Shown one piece after another: positions 26,187-35,607 of a DNA stretch of 46,788 nucleotides. The stretch is from Pseudovirgaria hyperparasitica (lineage: Eukaryota; Ascomycota; Dothideomycetes; Acrospermales; Acrospermaceae): assembly GCF_010093815.1 (NCBI RefSeq), contig NW_022985576.1, forward strand, positions 151,255-198,042. Direction: 5' to 3'. Positions within the stretch are counted from its first letter, which is position 1. The number at the start of each line of letters is the position of its first letter. The notes beneath the pieces are model-generated. The model searched no databases and was not told the DNA's origin. It saw nothing but the letters and a program-made list of their open reading frames with translations. The translations under genes were made by a program, and so were the position numbers.

Positions 26187-27455
26187 ATGTCTAGCTTAAA
26201 AGGACCTTCACGGACCCCCAAATCACAACTTTCGGCCAGTATGGAACACATTCGATATGCTGTTACCGCTGATCCCCTACCTCACCAACCCTTCACCTCC
26301 AGCTCCAGCAAGCCAGACCCGAATCAAAAACGAACTGACCCCTTCCAATTCGGCACCCGCGTGCTTCTTCCCAGTGACGACCCTTTTGCGTATAATGCCT
26401 GGGACCACGCCGTACCAGACGCTGAATACGCCTTGTTCGCCTTGGCACAATATGAGTTCCAGCGCTCTGCACCGGTCACGCCGTTTGACAAAATGCGATT
26501 CAACGCACAGCCCGAAAGATTCTGGAACGCATTCTACGGGAATAACACGAGTAATTTCTTCAAGGATCGCAAGTGGCTAGCGCAAGAGTTCCCAGTGCTA
26601 AATGCGATTACAAGCGAGGGTGCAGAATCTGCAGCACTGTTGGAGGTTGGTGCCGGGGTTGGAAATACAGCGTTTCCAGTGCTTGCTCTGAATAGGAATC
26701 CCAGGTTGAGGATTCATGCAGTAGATTTCAGCGTCAAGGCGGTTGAGCTGATGCGGGCGAATGAGAACTACGTCGAGCCGATGATTCGCGCCGATGTGTG
26801 GGATGCGACGAGTGATATGCTGCCGCCAGGAGTGTGCGAAGGGAGTATAGATGTGGTCATTATGGTTTTCGTATTCAGTGCGCTGGCACCAAAGCAGTGG
26901 GAGGCGTGTGTGAGGAACATCTGGAGAGTCCTGAAGCCGGGTGGCTGTGTGCTGTTTCGCGATTATGGTCGAGGTGATTTAGCGCAAGTGCGATTCAAGA
27001 AGGGGAGATATCTGGAGGAGAACTTTTACATCAGGGGGGATGGAACGAGGGTTTATTTTTTTGAGAGGGAAGAATTACGGAACATATGGTTGGGAAGGAT
27101 GTTCAAGAATGGCAATGATGAGAAAGAAGTCCATGTAGACAATAGGGAAGAGCTCGACGAGAGGGACACTGGGATTGAGGAAAGTCTTGACACACTCAGC
27201 GTGAGTATGAGAGCAGTCATGTCCGAACCGTCGCCAGCCTTCGAAGTCGTCAAGCTGGGCGTCGATCGACGAATGCTCGTTAACCGGCAACGCAAGATAA
27301 AGATGTACCGATGCTGGATGCAAGCAGTGTTCAAGAAGCCCGGTCCGACATCCCTTCTCGATCAGTTATCTACAGACGCCATTTCACGTCAAAACATAGG
27401 CGACATTATGCCTCCAGAAGCAATGGACGAGGTAACAGTTAGAGCAATTCCCTAA
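26187..27455 (+). CDS. TRM140: tRNA(Thr/Ser) cytosine-32 N3-methyltransferase, Trm140/METTL2-METTL6 family
   Basis: The protein adds the m3C mark at position 32 of threonine or serine tRNAs, using S-adenosylmethionine, in the cytosol. The 422-residue chain shows the family signature in order: DPFQFGTRVL, NAWDH, RFWNAFYGNNTSNFFKDRKW, then SAM motif I (LLEVGAGVGNTAFP), an acidic VWDATSD motif, the RVLKPGGCVLFRDYGRGD block, and near the end VDRRMLVNRQRKIKMYRCWM. It is a single exon. An earlier in-frame ATG at 26109 lies three bases after the transposon remnant, and a later Met codes MEHIRYAV; I chose 26187 because only this start leaves room for a leader, but the longer form is possible. The actin-binding N-terminal extension of the yeast protein is absent. 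The gene is tail to tail with the GGT gene, 68 bases apart. Confidence 0.88.
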   Translation: MSSLKGPSRTPKSQLSASMEHIRYAVTADPLPHQPFTSSSSKPDPNQKRTDPFQFGTRVLLPSDDPFAYNAWDHAVPDAEYALFALAQYEFQRSAPVTPFDKMRFNAQPERFWNAFYGNNTSNFFKDRKWLAQEFPVLNAITSEGAESAALLEVGAGVGNTAFPVLALNRNPRLRIHAVDFSVKAVELMRANENYVEPMIRADVWDATSDMLPPGVCEGSIDVVIMVFVFSALAPKQWEACVRNIWRVLKPGGCVLFRDYGRGDLAQVRFKKGRYLEENFYIRGDGTRVYFFEREELRNIWLGRMFKNGNDEKEVHVDNREELDERDTGIEESLDTLSVSMRAVMSEPSPAFEVVKLGVDRRMLVNRQRKIKMYRCWMQAVFKKPGPTSLLDQLSTDAISRQNIGDIMPPEAMDEVTVRAIP

Positions 27456-27523
27456 AGCTGAGGAAACCGTACCTTGACGTTGTTTCTACATATTGCTTTA
27501 TTGTCTACTGACTACTGTTTCAC

Positions 27524-29335
27524 TTACACCGCAAAGCCACCGGAGTTCATCTGCCTTGGCTCACCCGCAGCCTCAAACGTTCCGTTACCTAACCTCCTCA
27601 ACGCCTGGGCCGTACTACCTCCAGGCGCTACAAAAGTGATGTTATGCCCCTTCTCGCGCATATAATCCACCGTATCGTTACTGTACGTAAACTCAAAGCT
27701 CGTGGTCAAGGGAATTAGCTGGTCATGCAAGCGCGGCTCTTTTAGTGCTTGCAGCGTTGTCATGTTGCGGTCCAAGACATTCCATATGTTTTGTATGGTC
27801 GCTGTGGTGATGCGGCTACCCCCGGCGGCCCCGACGACAAGGTATAGCGTGCCATTGGGGAACTCAACAATTACGGGCGACATGGACGAGAGTGGACGTT
27901 TACCAGGTCGGACGTAGTTGGCTGGGCTGGGGATATAGCCGAAGGCGTTGGTCACGTTCGGGATGGAGAAGTCATTCATTTCGTCGTTCATGATTATACC
28001 GGACTCCGGGACTACGACTTGCGAACCAAAGAGCAAATTTATAGTCGTTGTAAGGGAAATAGCCATACCAGATGCATCTGCGACATTGATGTGTGAGGTC
28101 CCAGGGGTGTTGAGAATTTCAAGACCCTTGGGATCATATGCAGAAGCGTTCAAGGTGTGGGAGTCTGAGATGCGACCTTTCACTGCTAAGGCGAGGTCAT
28201 TGGAGATCATGTCCTGGACGTACTCGTCCATATCTGCCAGGAATAGAGGGTCGCCGAGTTCGGTCCTCTGGTGTCAAGTCAGCTCGCTGAACAGCGCTAC
28301 ACGTGGTGTAGTCGCCAAACATACCATGCCGTACGCAAATTTCATCGCTTCATCCAACCTATGTGTCGTGATGTTGAGCCCTGCTTCGCCAACTGCTTCA
28401 TACTGCTGCAAGATGTTTAACGCTGCCAACGCCACAGGCCCACCCCCTGGCGCACCAATACTCGACACTTTGTATCCTCGGTAGTCAATCTGTGTAATGT
28501 TTCGGACTGCCACAGTGTAATTCTTCAGATCATCCAATGTCATCGTACCATTGCAGCTCTGCAACGTAGTAATCATTGCCTCAGCCAGCTCTCCTTCGTA
28601 AAAGGCATTCGGGCCACCGTTTGCGATCTTCTCCAGTGTATTCGCATACCGTGCCCGTGTGATCGTCTGGTTCAATTGAAGCCTCGTCCCATTCGGCGCA
28701 AAGTCTTTCGCGAACTCTGCGTTATGCACCAGGAAATCCCCGGTGCTGCCTGAAGCTACAGCTGAGGCCATGTATGATATCAAATCCTCGTTGACACGCC
28801 ACCCAAGTCGCGCGACCGCGATCGCGGGCGCCATCAACTCCGCCCAGCTAAACTTCCCACTTCCGTAGTTCTCATAGATGTGCTGAAGCCCACGAACCTC
28901 GCCTGGCACGCCGCTCGCTAGTCCGCCGTAGACACTTCCGTTCGAGTTATCCTTGTACATATCCTCGTACGCTGCAGCTGGTGCAGTTTCCCGGAAGTCG
29001 ACAAACTCGAACCGCTCCTTTTCAGATGTGCACAAGCTGTCCGGCTTGCGAATCAATCCAAATCCACCACCTCCAACGCCACTGTGGTACATTCCCACAA
29101 CGCCGACGCAAAAGACAGTTGCGACGAGAGCATCGGCGGCGTTGGAGCCATCCTTTAGAAAGGATGTGCCAATGCGGGCGCAGATGTCAGACTCGCAGGA
29201 GACGGCGCCAATGGTAGACTCGTGGGCCTGTCCGTGATAGTATGGCGAGTAGTCGGATCGTTGGCCATATAAGGTTGGGTTGGCGAACACAGGACTGAGG
29301 AGAAGGGCTACATATAAAGTCCGAGGGGGGGCCAT
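27524..29335 (-). CDS. gamma-glutamyltranspeptidase (glutathione hydrolase), secreted, one intron
   Basis: The enzyme cleaves or transfers the gamma-glutamyl group of glutathione and its conjugates. Exon 1 is 29335-28325 and exon 2 is 28267-27524; the 57-base intron 28324-28268 has donor GTATGT and acceptor CCAG and joins AYGM to RTELGDP in phase 0, giving 584 residues. A hydrophobic signal peptide (about residues 7-18) suggests secretion or a vesicular lumen. Visible family features are GSNAADA, the HSGVGGGGF block, DFRETAPAAA (Arg binds the glutamyl carboxylate), the LGDP motif, and PGTSHINVAD, whose Thr (about residue 394) is the expected self-cleavage nucleophile; then VVGAAGGSRI. Several NxT/NxS sites fit secretion. 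AT-rich DNA begins only about 35 bases upstream of the ATG. Confidence 0.93.
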
Positions 29336-29369
29336 AGCCGGAAATTGGAAGTGCCAGCCAAAGGAAGAC

Positions 29370-29533
29370 TAATTAGTTTTATCGACTTTTTAGACTCCCT
29401 CGAGTACTAAGTAAGCCCTCGCTATACGTAATAAGTAATACTAGGAGCATAAGAAAGATTAAGAAAGAAAGACTTAAGAGAAATATAAATAGCTTTATCT
29501 CTATAGATCTAGTTTAAAGAAGAAGAAGAAGAA

Positions 29534-29629
<96 letters not shown>

Positions 29630-29640
29630 GATAAAACGTG
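29370..29640. repeat. AT-rich strip with AAG/AAT microsatellite
   Basis: About 150 bases of TpA-rich, CpA-poor sequence resembling RIP-mutated transposon DNA precede a compound microsatellite: about six AAG units (29,517-29,535), then about 31 uninterrupted AAT units (29,536-29,629). No gene is visible. Confidence 0.8.
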
Positions 29641-30089
29641 TTCACGGCAAAATGACCCCCCTTTTCGGCGGTCGTGACCGTCATTTTCGGCAGCATCTAG
29701 GTCGACCCCTCCCCCACCAAAACCATCGTCGCTGCCCAGCAGCCCTCCATCCGACCACCCCTCCACCCCTGCCTTCGTATCTTGCACAGGGCCAGGCACT
29801 GCTGCACATCGCCGCGACAGATGGGGAACGCGGCTGACGGTGTCGATGGCCTCGCATGGTCCAACTCCTGGATTCACACAGGTGCTAGCCGCCCTGTCGT
29901 AGACGAATGCTGTGCCTCATTCATTTCCTGCGCTGAGCGGCAAAGGTATTTAAGGCAGTCCAGCGCAGTCAGGTTCCTGCGCGGCAAGCGACACCCTGCC
30001 CTCGTCTCATCCTCCAACTCCTCTGTCTTTCTTTAAGCAGCTCGTGCAAGGTCTGTGGCAGCGTCTAACTCCCTCTCTTCCAGATCATC

Positions 30090-32358
30090 ATGGCCCCTCG
30101 TCGGCGATTAGATAATAAGGACGCAAAGCATCGCTCGGCGGAGTACTATATTAGCCAGCGCAAGACGTTCAACAAAGCCGAAGTCAACGTGCGAAACCAC
30201 AGCCCGTCGACCAGGACGCTGAAGAATCTGGTCCACAAGAAATGGGAAGAGTATGGCCTAGCTATCCCTTCGTGACGAGACTTCCGCAGCCTGTTCTCCC
30301 TCGTGGAAGCCTAGTGTAAACTGACGTCCTCAATAGGTATTTTCGCATCGTGGACGGTGATGCTGTAGAGGCGCTCAAGAACTTCGAAATGATAGATATC
30401 TACGGTTTCTTTGACTGGTGGATCGAAGAGTCATGCGGAAGTTTTGACGCTTGCTCCACGTTGCAGACCTATTGGAACGTGCTGGGTCTTGTACGCCATG
30501 AAAATTTCCATCTGATGGTGGATCCGACCACAAAGGAAGAGGCCACGAATGTAAGTGAGCGTCAATCTTGCCACGAGGTCGCTCACCCCTTCACAGGCAA
30601 GGCAATCGCTTGCGGTAAAACATCGACTCCGAAAAGAACCCAAAGAAAAGCCGATCATGCGAGCGGAGGACGAGTTTGAGTGCCTCCAGACTCTATGGAG
30701 CTCCCGAGAGATCATCTTCGATTTGGAATTGCACCGCCTCGTGCTTGCTCTCATCATCCAGCTAGCGGGCATCACGGGTAACCGGCCGAAAGCACTCCTC
30801 ACCCTTCGCTACAGGCACGTCCAGGTAGCCTTGCTTCCCGACCCTAGAGGGGGCAGCCGACCACGGGTCTTGATCGAATTGAAATTTGAGCAGACCAAGG
30901 GTTACCTAGGTCAGAAGGATGCGTAAGTCCCTCCCCTTAAGTTCAAATGTGCAAAAGCTCAACCTGAATGGCCTCTAGCAATACCATTCCTGTTCCAGAT
31001 ATCCTTAACGAGACTTGTTTGATGCTTTGTCCGCACATCACTCTTCTCGCCCTGGCCTTCAGGCGCGGCGCATTCGCCGTGCCCGATTTGACGCCGGCGC
31101 AGTTCTACGACCTGAAAGTGCTTCCTGGACAACGACAACAGTTGATTCCATGGAAAGAGGAGGTGCAAGACGACTATCTATTCCCGAGATCAGTGAAGAC
31201 GTCACTGGGGATCGAGGTTGGCCATGATCACCTTCCATACGATTCCCTGCGCCAACGATTGGCCAAGATCGGCGAGGTCACCGGAATGGCATTGCCCGTA
31301 GGAGCGTATTGCTTCCGACGAGGGAATGGAGAAGCTTTGGACAGCAGCAGTAATGTTGCACGTTCTGACCAGGACGAATCTAGAGTGGCTAATGGGACAC
31401 AGGCCACATCAGCGAGGCACAGCGTAATCTATGCCTACAACACGGGCCCAACTCGGCTGTATTCCAGCGAAACTATCTATCGCGACACATCACTGCTGAC
31501 ACACAGGCGGCGTTCCGTGGACTCGAACCCCAGACGGATGTGATGCGTGTGGCTACCGGCATGAGCCGTACTATCGACAAACGGCGCCCTACTCGCCTCA
31601 ACCCGGAGCAGCAGGAAGAGGCTCATCGTCACCCTCGGGTACAGAAATTACTTCGGGAGAAACTTGATCTGAAGGCGCAAATGAAGGACCACGGCCGAAC
31701 TGTGAAGAGCTTCGAAGGTACTGCTCTGTATGATAGGTACCGGCTTGCTAAGCAAGCGTACGAGGGCGAATATATCTTCCAGCAGAGGTCGCTATTGAGA
31801 CAAATGAAACAAGTCTTCAACTCTCAACAGCCCGTATTCGATATTGAGAGTCAGATACGCAAGACAGGCTCTGATAACGAGGATGGATCTAAGTCTCTTT
31901 TGTCGACGCGGCCCGAGCTGATACCTGAACGCGTTGCAGCACTTGAAGCTCTTTTGCAGCTAGTCCCATCCTCGCCGGGATCAGAACACGAAGACCGGGC
32001 TAAAGCCGTGCAGACACTTGTCGAATTAGCTCACGTACAAGACGGGCACCCCGTTGTCGTACGGCGTCAAGCGCGTCGGCTCCTCAGTCCGCTCCCTGCG
32101 CCCGAGAGACCCCTATCCTTAGACTGTAAGCCACTGCAATGCTTCCTCTGCCTTGGGAACGCAAAGAACCCTGTGGCGCAGCGATCGTGGGAGTTTCACA
32201 GCAGAGGTGACTTGAAGAAGCATCTCCTTCGTCACGCGCAAAAGCATGAGGGCAAGTGGCCTCTTACATGTCCCATAGACGGGGAACGGATCATTCACCA
32301 GCAGCATTTGTTAAGTCATGCACACGCCAAACACAAGACGCCCTTGATTATAAGGTAA
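30090..32358 (+). CDS. DUF3435 tyrosine-recombinase-like protein with C-terminal zinc finger (FluG-domain/captain-like)
   Basis: Five exons join cleanly: 30090-30250, 30337-30550, 30597-30922, 30979-31349 and 31403-32358, with introns of 86, 46, 56 and 53 bases, all GT-AG. They give 2,028 coding bases (675 residues) with no internal stop. Tyrosine-recombinase landmarks are visible: first Arg in GITGNRPKALLTLRY (Arg188), KFEQTKGYLGQKDANT, second Arg in YCFRRGNGEALDS (about 347-348), His in RNLCLQH (371), and the candidate nucleophile Tyr382 in FQRNYLSRHI, followed by ADTQAAFRGLEPQTDVMR. The C-terminus has Cys/His pairs of C2H2 type (CFLC ... HLLRHAQKH, then CPIDG ... HLLSHAHAKH). DUF3435 proteins include the captains of Starship elements; whether this one mobilises DNA is inference. 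No Starship boundary or cargo was recognised. It converges on the next gene. Confidence 0.85.
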
Positions 32359-32483
32359 ACATCTCTTCGCATGGTTTCATGCTACTAAAATTCGCAAATG
32401 CTATACTGCCCACCCTCCAGGCTTTCGCCACCATCATGTCTCGCACAGTGATTCGAACGCTCCGAAGTCTCTTGCAAAAGACT

Positions 32484-33278
32484 TCAGTGATGTATGCTAC
32501 CAGGAGGAAAGAGATCGCGAAAGCCTCGTTCCGGGAAGACAAGTGAGAAATCACCGGAAATGATACTATTGATTGCGATCGCGGGCGCAAGACGTTCAAC
32601 GTACTTGTGCTGTAATACAGTAGATAATGCGCATGGTAGGTCACTGGCCATCGCATAACTTTCTAAGGTCGGTGTCACTGTAGGAGGCAGCAGAAAAATC
32701 TCAGGAGCATCTTCTACAGAGCCATCTCCACGCTGCTGTGCCAACTGTCGACTGATTTCGATCGTGTCCCACTCTCCACTCTCTTCTTCATGTTTCTCAT
32801 AGTCGTCGATATACTGTGCGATCTGGTTAAGGTCAATGTACCCTTTACAGTCGAACCATTTCCGTATTATCAAGCCCCATGTCCAAGGCCAGTTATCGTT
32901 CCATCGATACGATGCAGCATCAAGTTTAAGCCGAGCCGGGAGTAACGACGAGGGATCGATGTTGTGTTCGAAACAGGTGACGTGGAAAAATTTACGCTCG
33001 CGAACTCCAAGCATAATGCGGTAGTCGTCTTTGATCTCGACGTGTGAGCTCCTAGCCTCTTTCGCAAAATTACAACAGGCAGCTGAGCACCGCGCTCTTG
33101 CCATGTATTTGGGAGGCGTCAGCTGCAAGTAAGCTTCGAGGGTTAAATCATTGTCGAACTGCTGCACCAATAGTGTTCTTTGCTCCGCAATCGTTTCCTC
33201 GTCTGTCCCTGGAGGGTTTCTTGCACCCTCAGCAATATCTCTTGCTCCATCGTGCTCGGCATTCTCTTCGGACATCAT
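32484..33278 (-). CDS. hypothetical protein with PARP-type-like zinc finger, partner of the DUF3435 gene
   Basis: The single-exon 264-residue protein starts at the ATG at 33278 (a second Met follows at once). Residues about 60-105 hold RCSAACCNF, about 29 residues, then FFHVTCFEH, the C..C-x(about 29)-HxxC spacing seen in PARP-type zinc fingers. RWNDNWPWTWGLIIRKWFDCKG follows, then an acidic stretch. My recollection is that similar small proteins accompany DUF3435 zinc-finger genes in Dothideomycetes, so the pair may act together; I could not check this. It ends 126 bases from the end of the convergent DUF3435 gene. Function unknown. Confidence 0.65.
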   Translation of the reverse strand: MMSEENAEHDGARDIAEGARNPPGTDEETIAEQRTLLVQQFDNDLTLEAYLQLTPPKYMARARCSAACCNFAKEARSSHVEIKDDYRIMLGVRERKFFHVTCFEHNIDPSSLLPARLKLDAASYRWNDNWPWTWGLIIRKWFDCKGYIDLNQIAQYIDDYEKHEEESGEWDTIEISRQLAQQRGDGSVEDAPEIFLLPPTVTPTLESYAMASDLPCALSTVLQHKYVERLAPAIAINSIISGDFSLVFPERGFRDLFPPGSIHH

Positions 33279-33685
33279 GAGGTCTGCCGTAGAATCTTCG
33301 AATGAGACCTGCCTAAATTTTTTTCTTCGCCTGTTTGGTCTGCTTCGGTGGAGGCTAGATTGTGTACATTTGGAGAGCTTGTGAGCTGATGCAGAAATGC
33401 ACTGGTGTGACCGAGGTGTCTTCCGTCAAGATGGGCCGATAGCCTTATTATAGAAGTAGAGACGGATACCCTTGCATTTATATATCTGTCTCCTCAGCCA
33501 GAACATTGAGCACTTTGTTTGAGCGCGTGAAGGCACGGATTCGAGGGCATTCTGGTAAAGCGTTTCGATGGACTTCTAGAAGGACTTCGGATCCAAGCTC
33601 TCCCGCTACGCCGCACACAGACGACGCTTGGATGATAGGCCTCCATGCCTTTCCAGATTACCGGCATACGCTCTCAGTCACTTCT

Positions 33686-34303
33686 TTAAATCAGTGTTTC
33701 AACTGTTGAGGTATCAAGCTGCAGTCTTGTTTTAACAAGCCAGATTGGATTTGTAGCAGTCGCTGTTGGTATCCCAGCGGCAACGGCAGCGTAGGCGTGA
33801 ACTATGGCCGCGTCTTCTCCGCACCCTAGCATCTGCGCTCCAAGATATTTACAGTTGCCGTAGACGTAGAATTTAATTGCAGTTGCAGGGACTACGCCTG
33901 CAAGGCTTGGCCCGAGACCTCGATAGAAGCCGCGCCAGCCTTCGGTATGGGAGATGGAGCCAATGATCTGGAAGGTGCCGCGAATGTGGTCCTTCGATGG
34001 ACCAAGAAAAGTAAGCCTGGACTGGACGGGAGACGCAGGAACGAGAGAAGGGCGGTGGTAATCTGATTGGAGTCGAGTTCGCAGACCATCAAGCGGGGAT
34101 GTAACAAGCGCTGTGGCTAATCCTCCATTGCTTTAAGCAACAAGTCAACTTTGTATAAGTAGATCAAGGCTGTTCGTGACTTACGCGCCAGCAAGCAGAT
34201 GTACCCAAGATCGTACCGGTCTCTGCTCTATCGAGCTACTATTTTTTGTCTTTGGAAGTATTGCTGAAGACTGAGAGCTGTGACGCATCGATTCCTGTGC
34301 CAT
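33686..34303 (-). pseudogene. truncated mitochondrial carrier, Rim2-like (pyrimidine nucleotide transporter type)
   Basis: Exon 1 (34303-34185) and exon 2 (34130-33686) are joined by a 54-base GTAAGT...AAAG intron and encode 187 residues. WVHLLAGA leads into NGGLATALVTSPLDGLRTRL, the first PxDxxR carrier signature. GWRGFYRGLGPSLAGVVPAT then precedes IKFYVYGN, and the second signature follows as NPIWLVKTRLQLD; a Trp in that position is typical of nucleotide, NAD and folate-type carriers. These proteins exchange pyrimidine nucleotides across the inner mitochondrial membrane. The chain stops 10 residues later at TAA, so the third of the usual three repeats is missing and the six-helix barrel cannot form. 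Either a pseudogene or a 3'-truncated duplicate. No obvious third repeat lies downstream. Confidence 0.75.
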
Positions 34304-35607
34304 TTTCGTGGTTCATCGACGGCTATGTGCGTGCAATGGAGTGCGAGCTACGACGAAACAAGTCGCGTTGAAACAGATGTACACGCATGCGACACAGAAG
34401 AATTCATTGGAAGACCAATCAAACGAGCAGTGAGAGAAAAATTGAGAGCGTGTTGATGAATATGGAGCTTCTGTAATATCGCAGTGAAAATCTCGAGGAA
34501 ACACGAATCTAAGCTGCGAGAAAGTCTTGGAGTTTCGGCAGAGCCGAGGAGTCCCCAGGGGCTGAGTCAAACAACCCGAGTCTTGCAACGTCTCCAAAGA
34601 CTTTCAATTCGGACTGAGTGTAGTCTACAACAAGATAGTTCTTCCACTTCGAAATCAATTCGCGAAATCTGTAGGTTTTGCTCGTGAACGCGTTGCTCAG
34701 TATTGAGGACAGCCGTTAGCCACACAGTGCGCGACATGCTTGAACATTTCAAGTAATCGGCTCGACTATGACATGGATGTGCAGAAGTGGGCCCATTCAC
34801 ATGCCTACACGGTAGAAAATAAATTAGTCACACAAATGCGCCCAAATTGAATATTATCGATGCTCGCAGACTTCTACAATTCGCGCGTCGTTTTGACATT
34901 GCTGGACGGACGCTGACTAATCAAGAACGGAATGGGTCGTCCCATTTATTTAGCCTGAAACCTCTTCCAGTAGAAAAGCACAACACAGCGGGAACGCAAA
35001 TTGTTGGAATTTAGTCGAAATAAAGCATCAGAATACGCGTGCCTGTGGCCGCGATAGTTGCTACAGGTCATGGCGCGTCCCCCAACGCCCATTTGCACCT
35101 GCTTAGCTGCTGTTGCGGTCACAACGCGCCTGGACAACACACCCTGCGAGCAAGTCACGATCACAACGCGTCCGTCAAAGCGAATGGCAGCCATCTAGCC
35201 AATCAAGCGAAGCGAAACATGACGACGAAGCCCAAGTACCCGATCACAATAGTCATCACCGAATATACAGCCATCGACGGGCTCCCTGCAGAGCACTGCA
35301 GAGCCCAGCCACTCGACAATACTTGCAACATCCCGCATCAACAAGCTCTCGAATTGAACAGCATCATCTCCTACTTGAATCGAACACCAGACACTCGGCA
35401 TGCTACTGCAGATGCCACCCAATATTACAGTTATCAGACAGCCTCGCCCACTGTCGCCTCCCCCCCCCCCCCCCCCCCCCGAAAAAGCCGTGGAAAAGGA
35501 TTGGTCACCCTCCAACACGCACCCGATAACGTCTGAGGAGATTCAAGCTGGAGCTCTCGTGCCTATTCTATCGACAGCTCGCACGAGCGGAGCGTCATAT
35601 CCGTACA
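34304..35607. other. intergenic region with a 21-base poly-C tract
   Basis: No convincing gene. It lies between the start of the carrier gene and the 3' end of the Dicer-like gene. An uninterrupted run of 21 C occurs at 35,460-35,480. The plus-strand ORF over 35,039-35,536 is mostly low complexity and reads through that run, so I do not call it. Confidence 0.6.

Noticed and set aside
29514-29877. Minus-strand ORFs with poly-Tyr or poly-Ile tracts
   Set aside because: They are translations of the AAT microsatellite.
29640-33500. Complete Starship element
   Set aside because: Only a DUF3435-type gene and one small partner are visible; no terminal repeats, insertion site or cargo could be shown.
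35039-35536. 165-residue plus-strand ORF with poly-Pro
   Set aside because: It reads through the poly-C run, has low complexity, overlapping frames are equally open, and no homology is recognisable.
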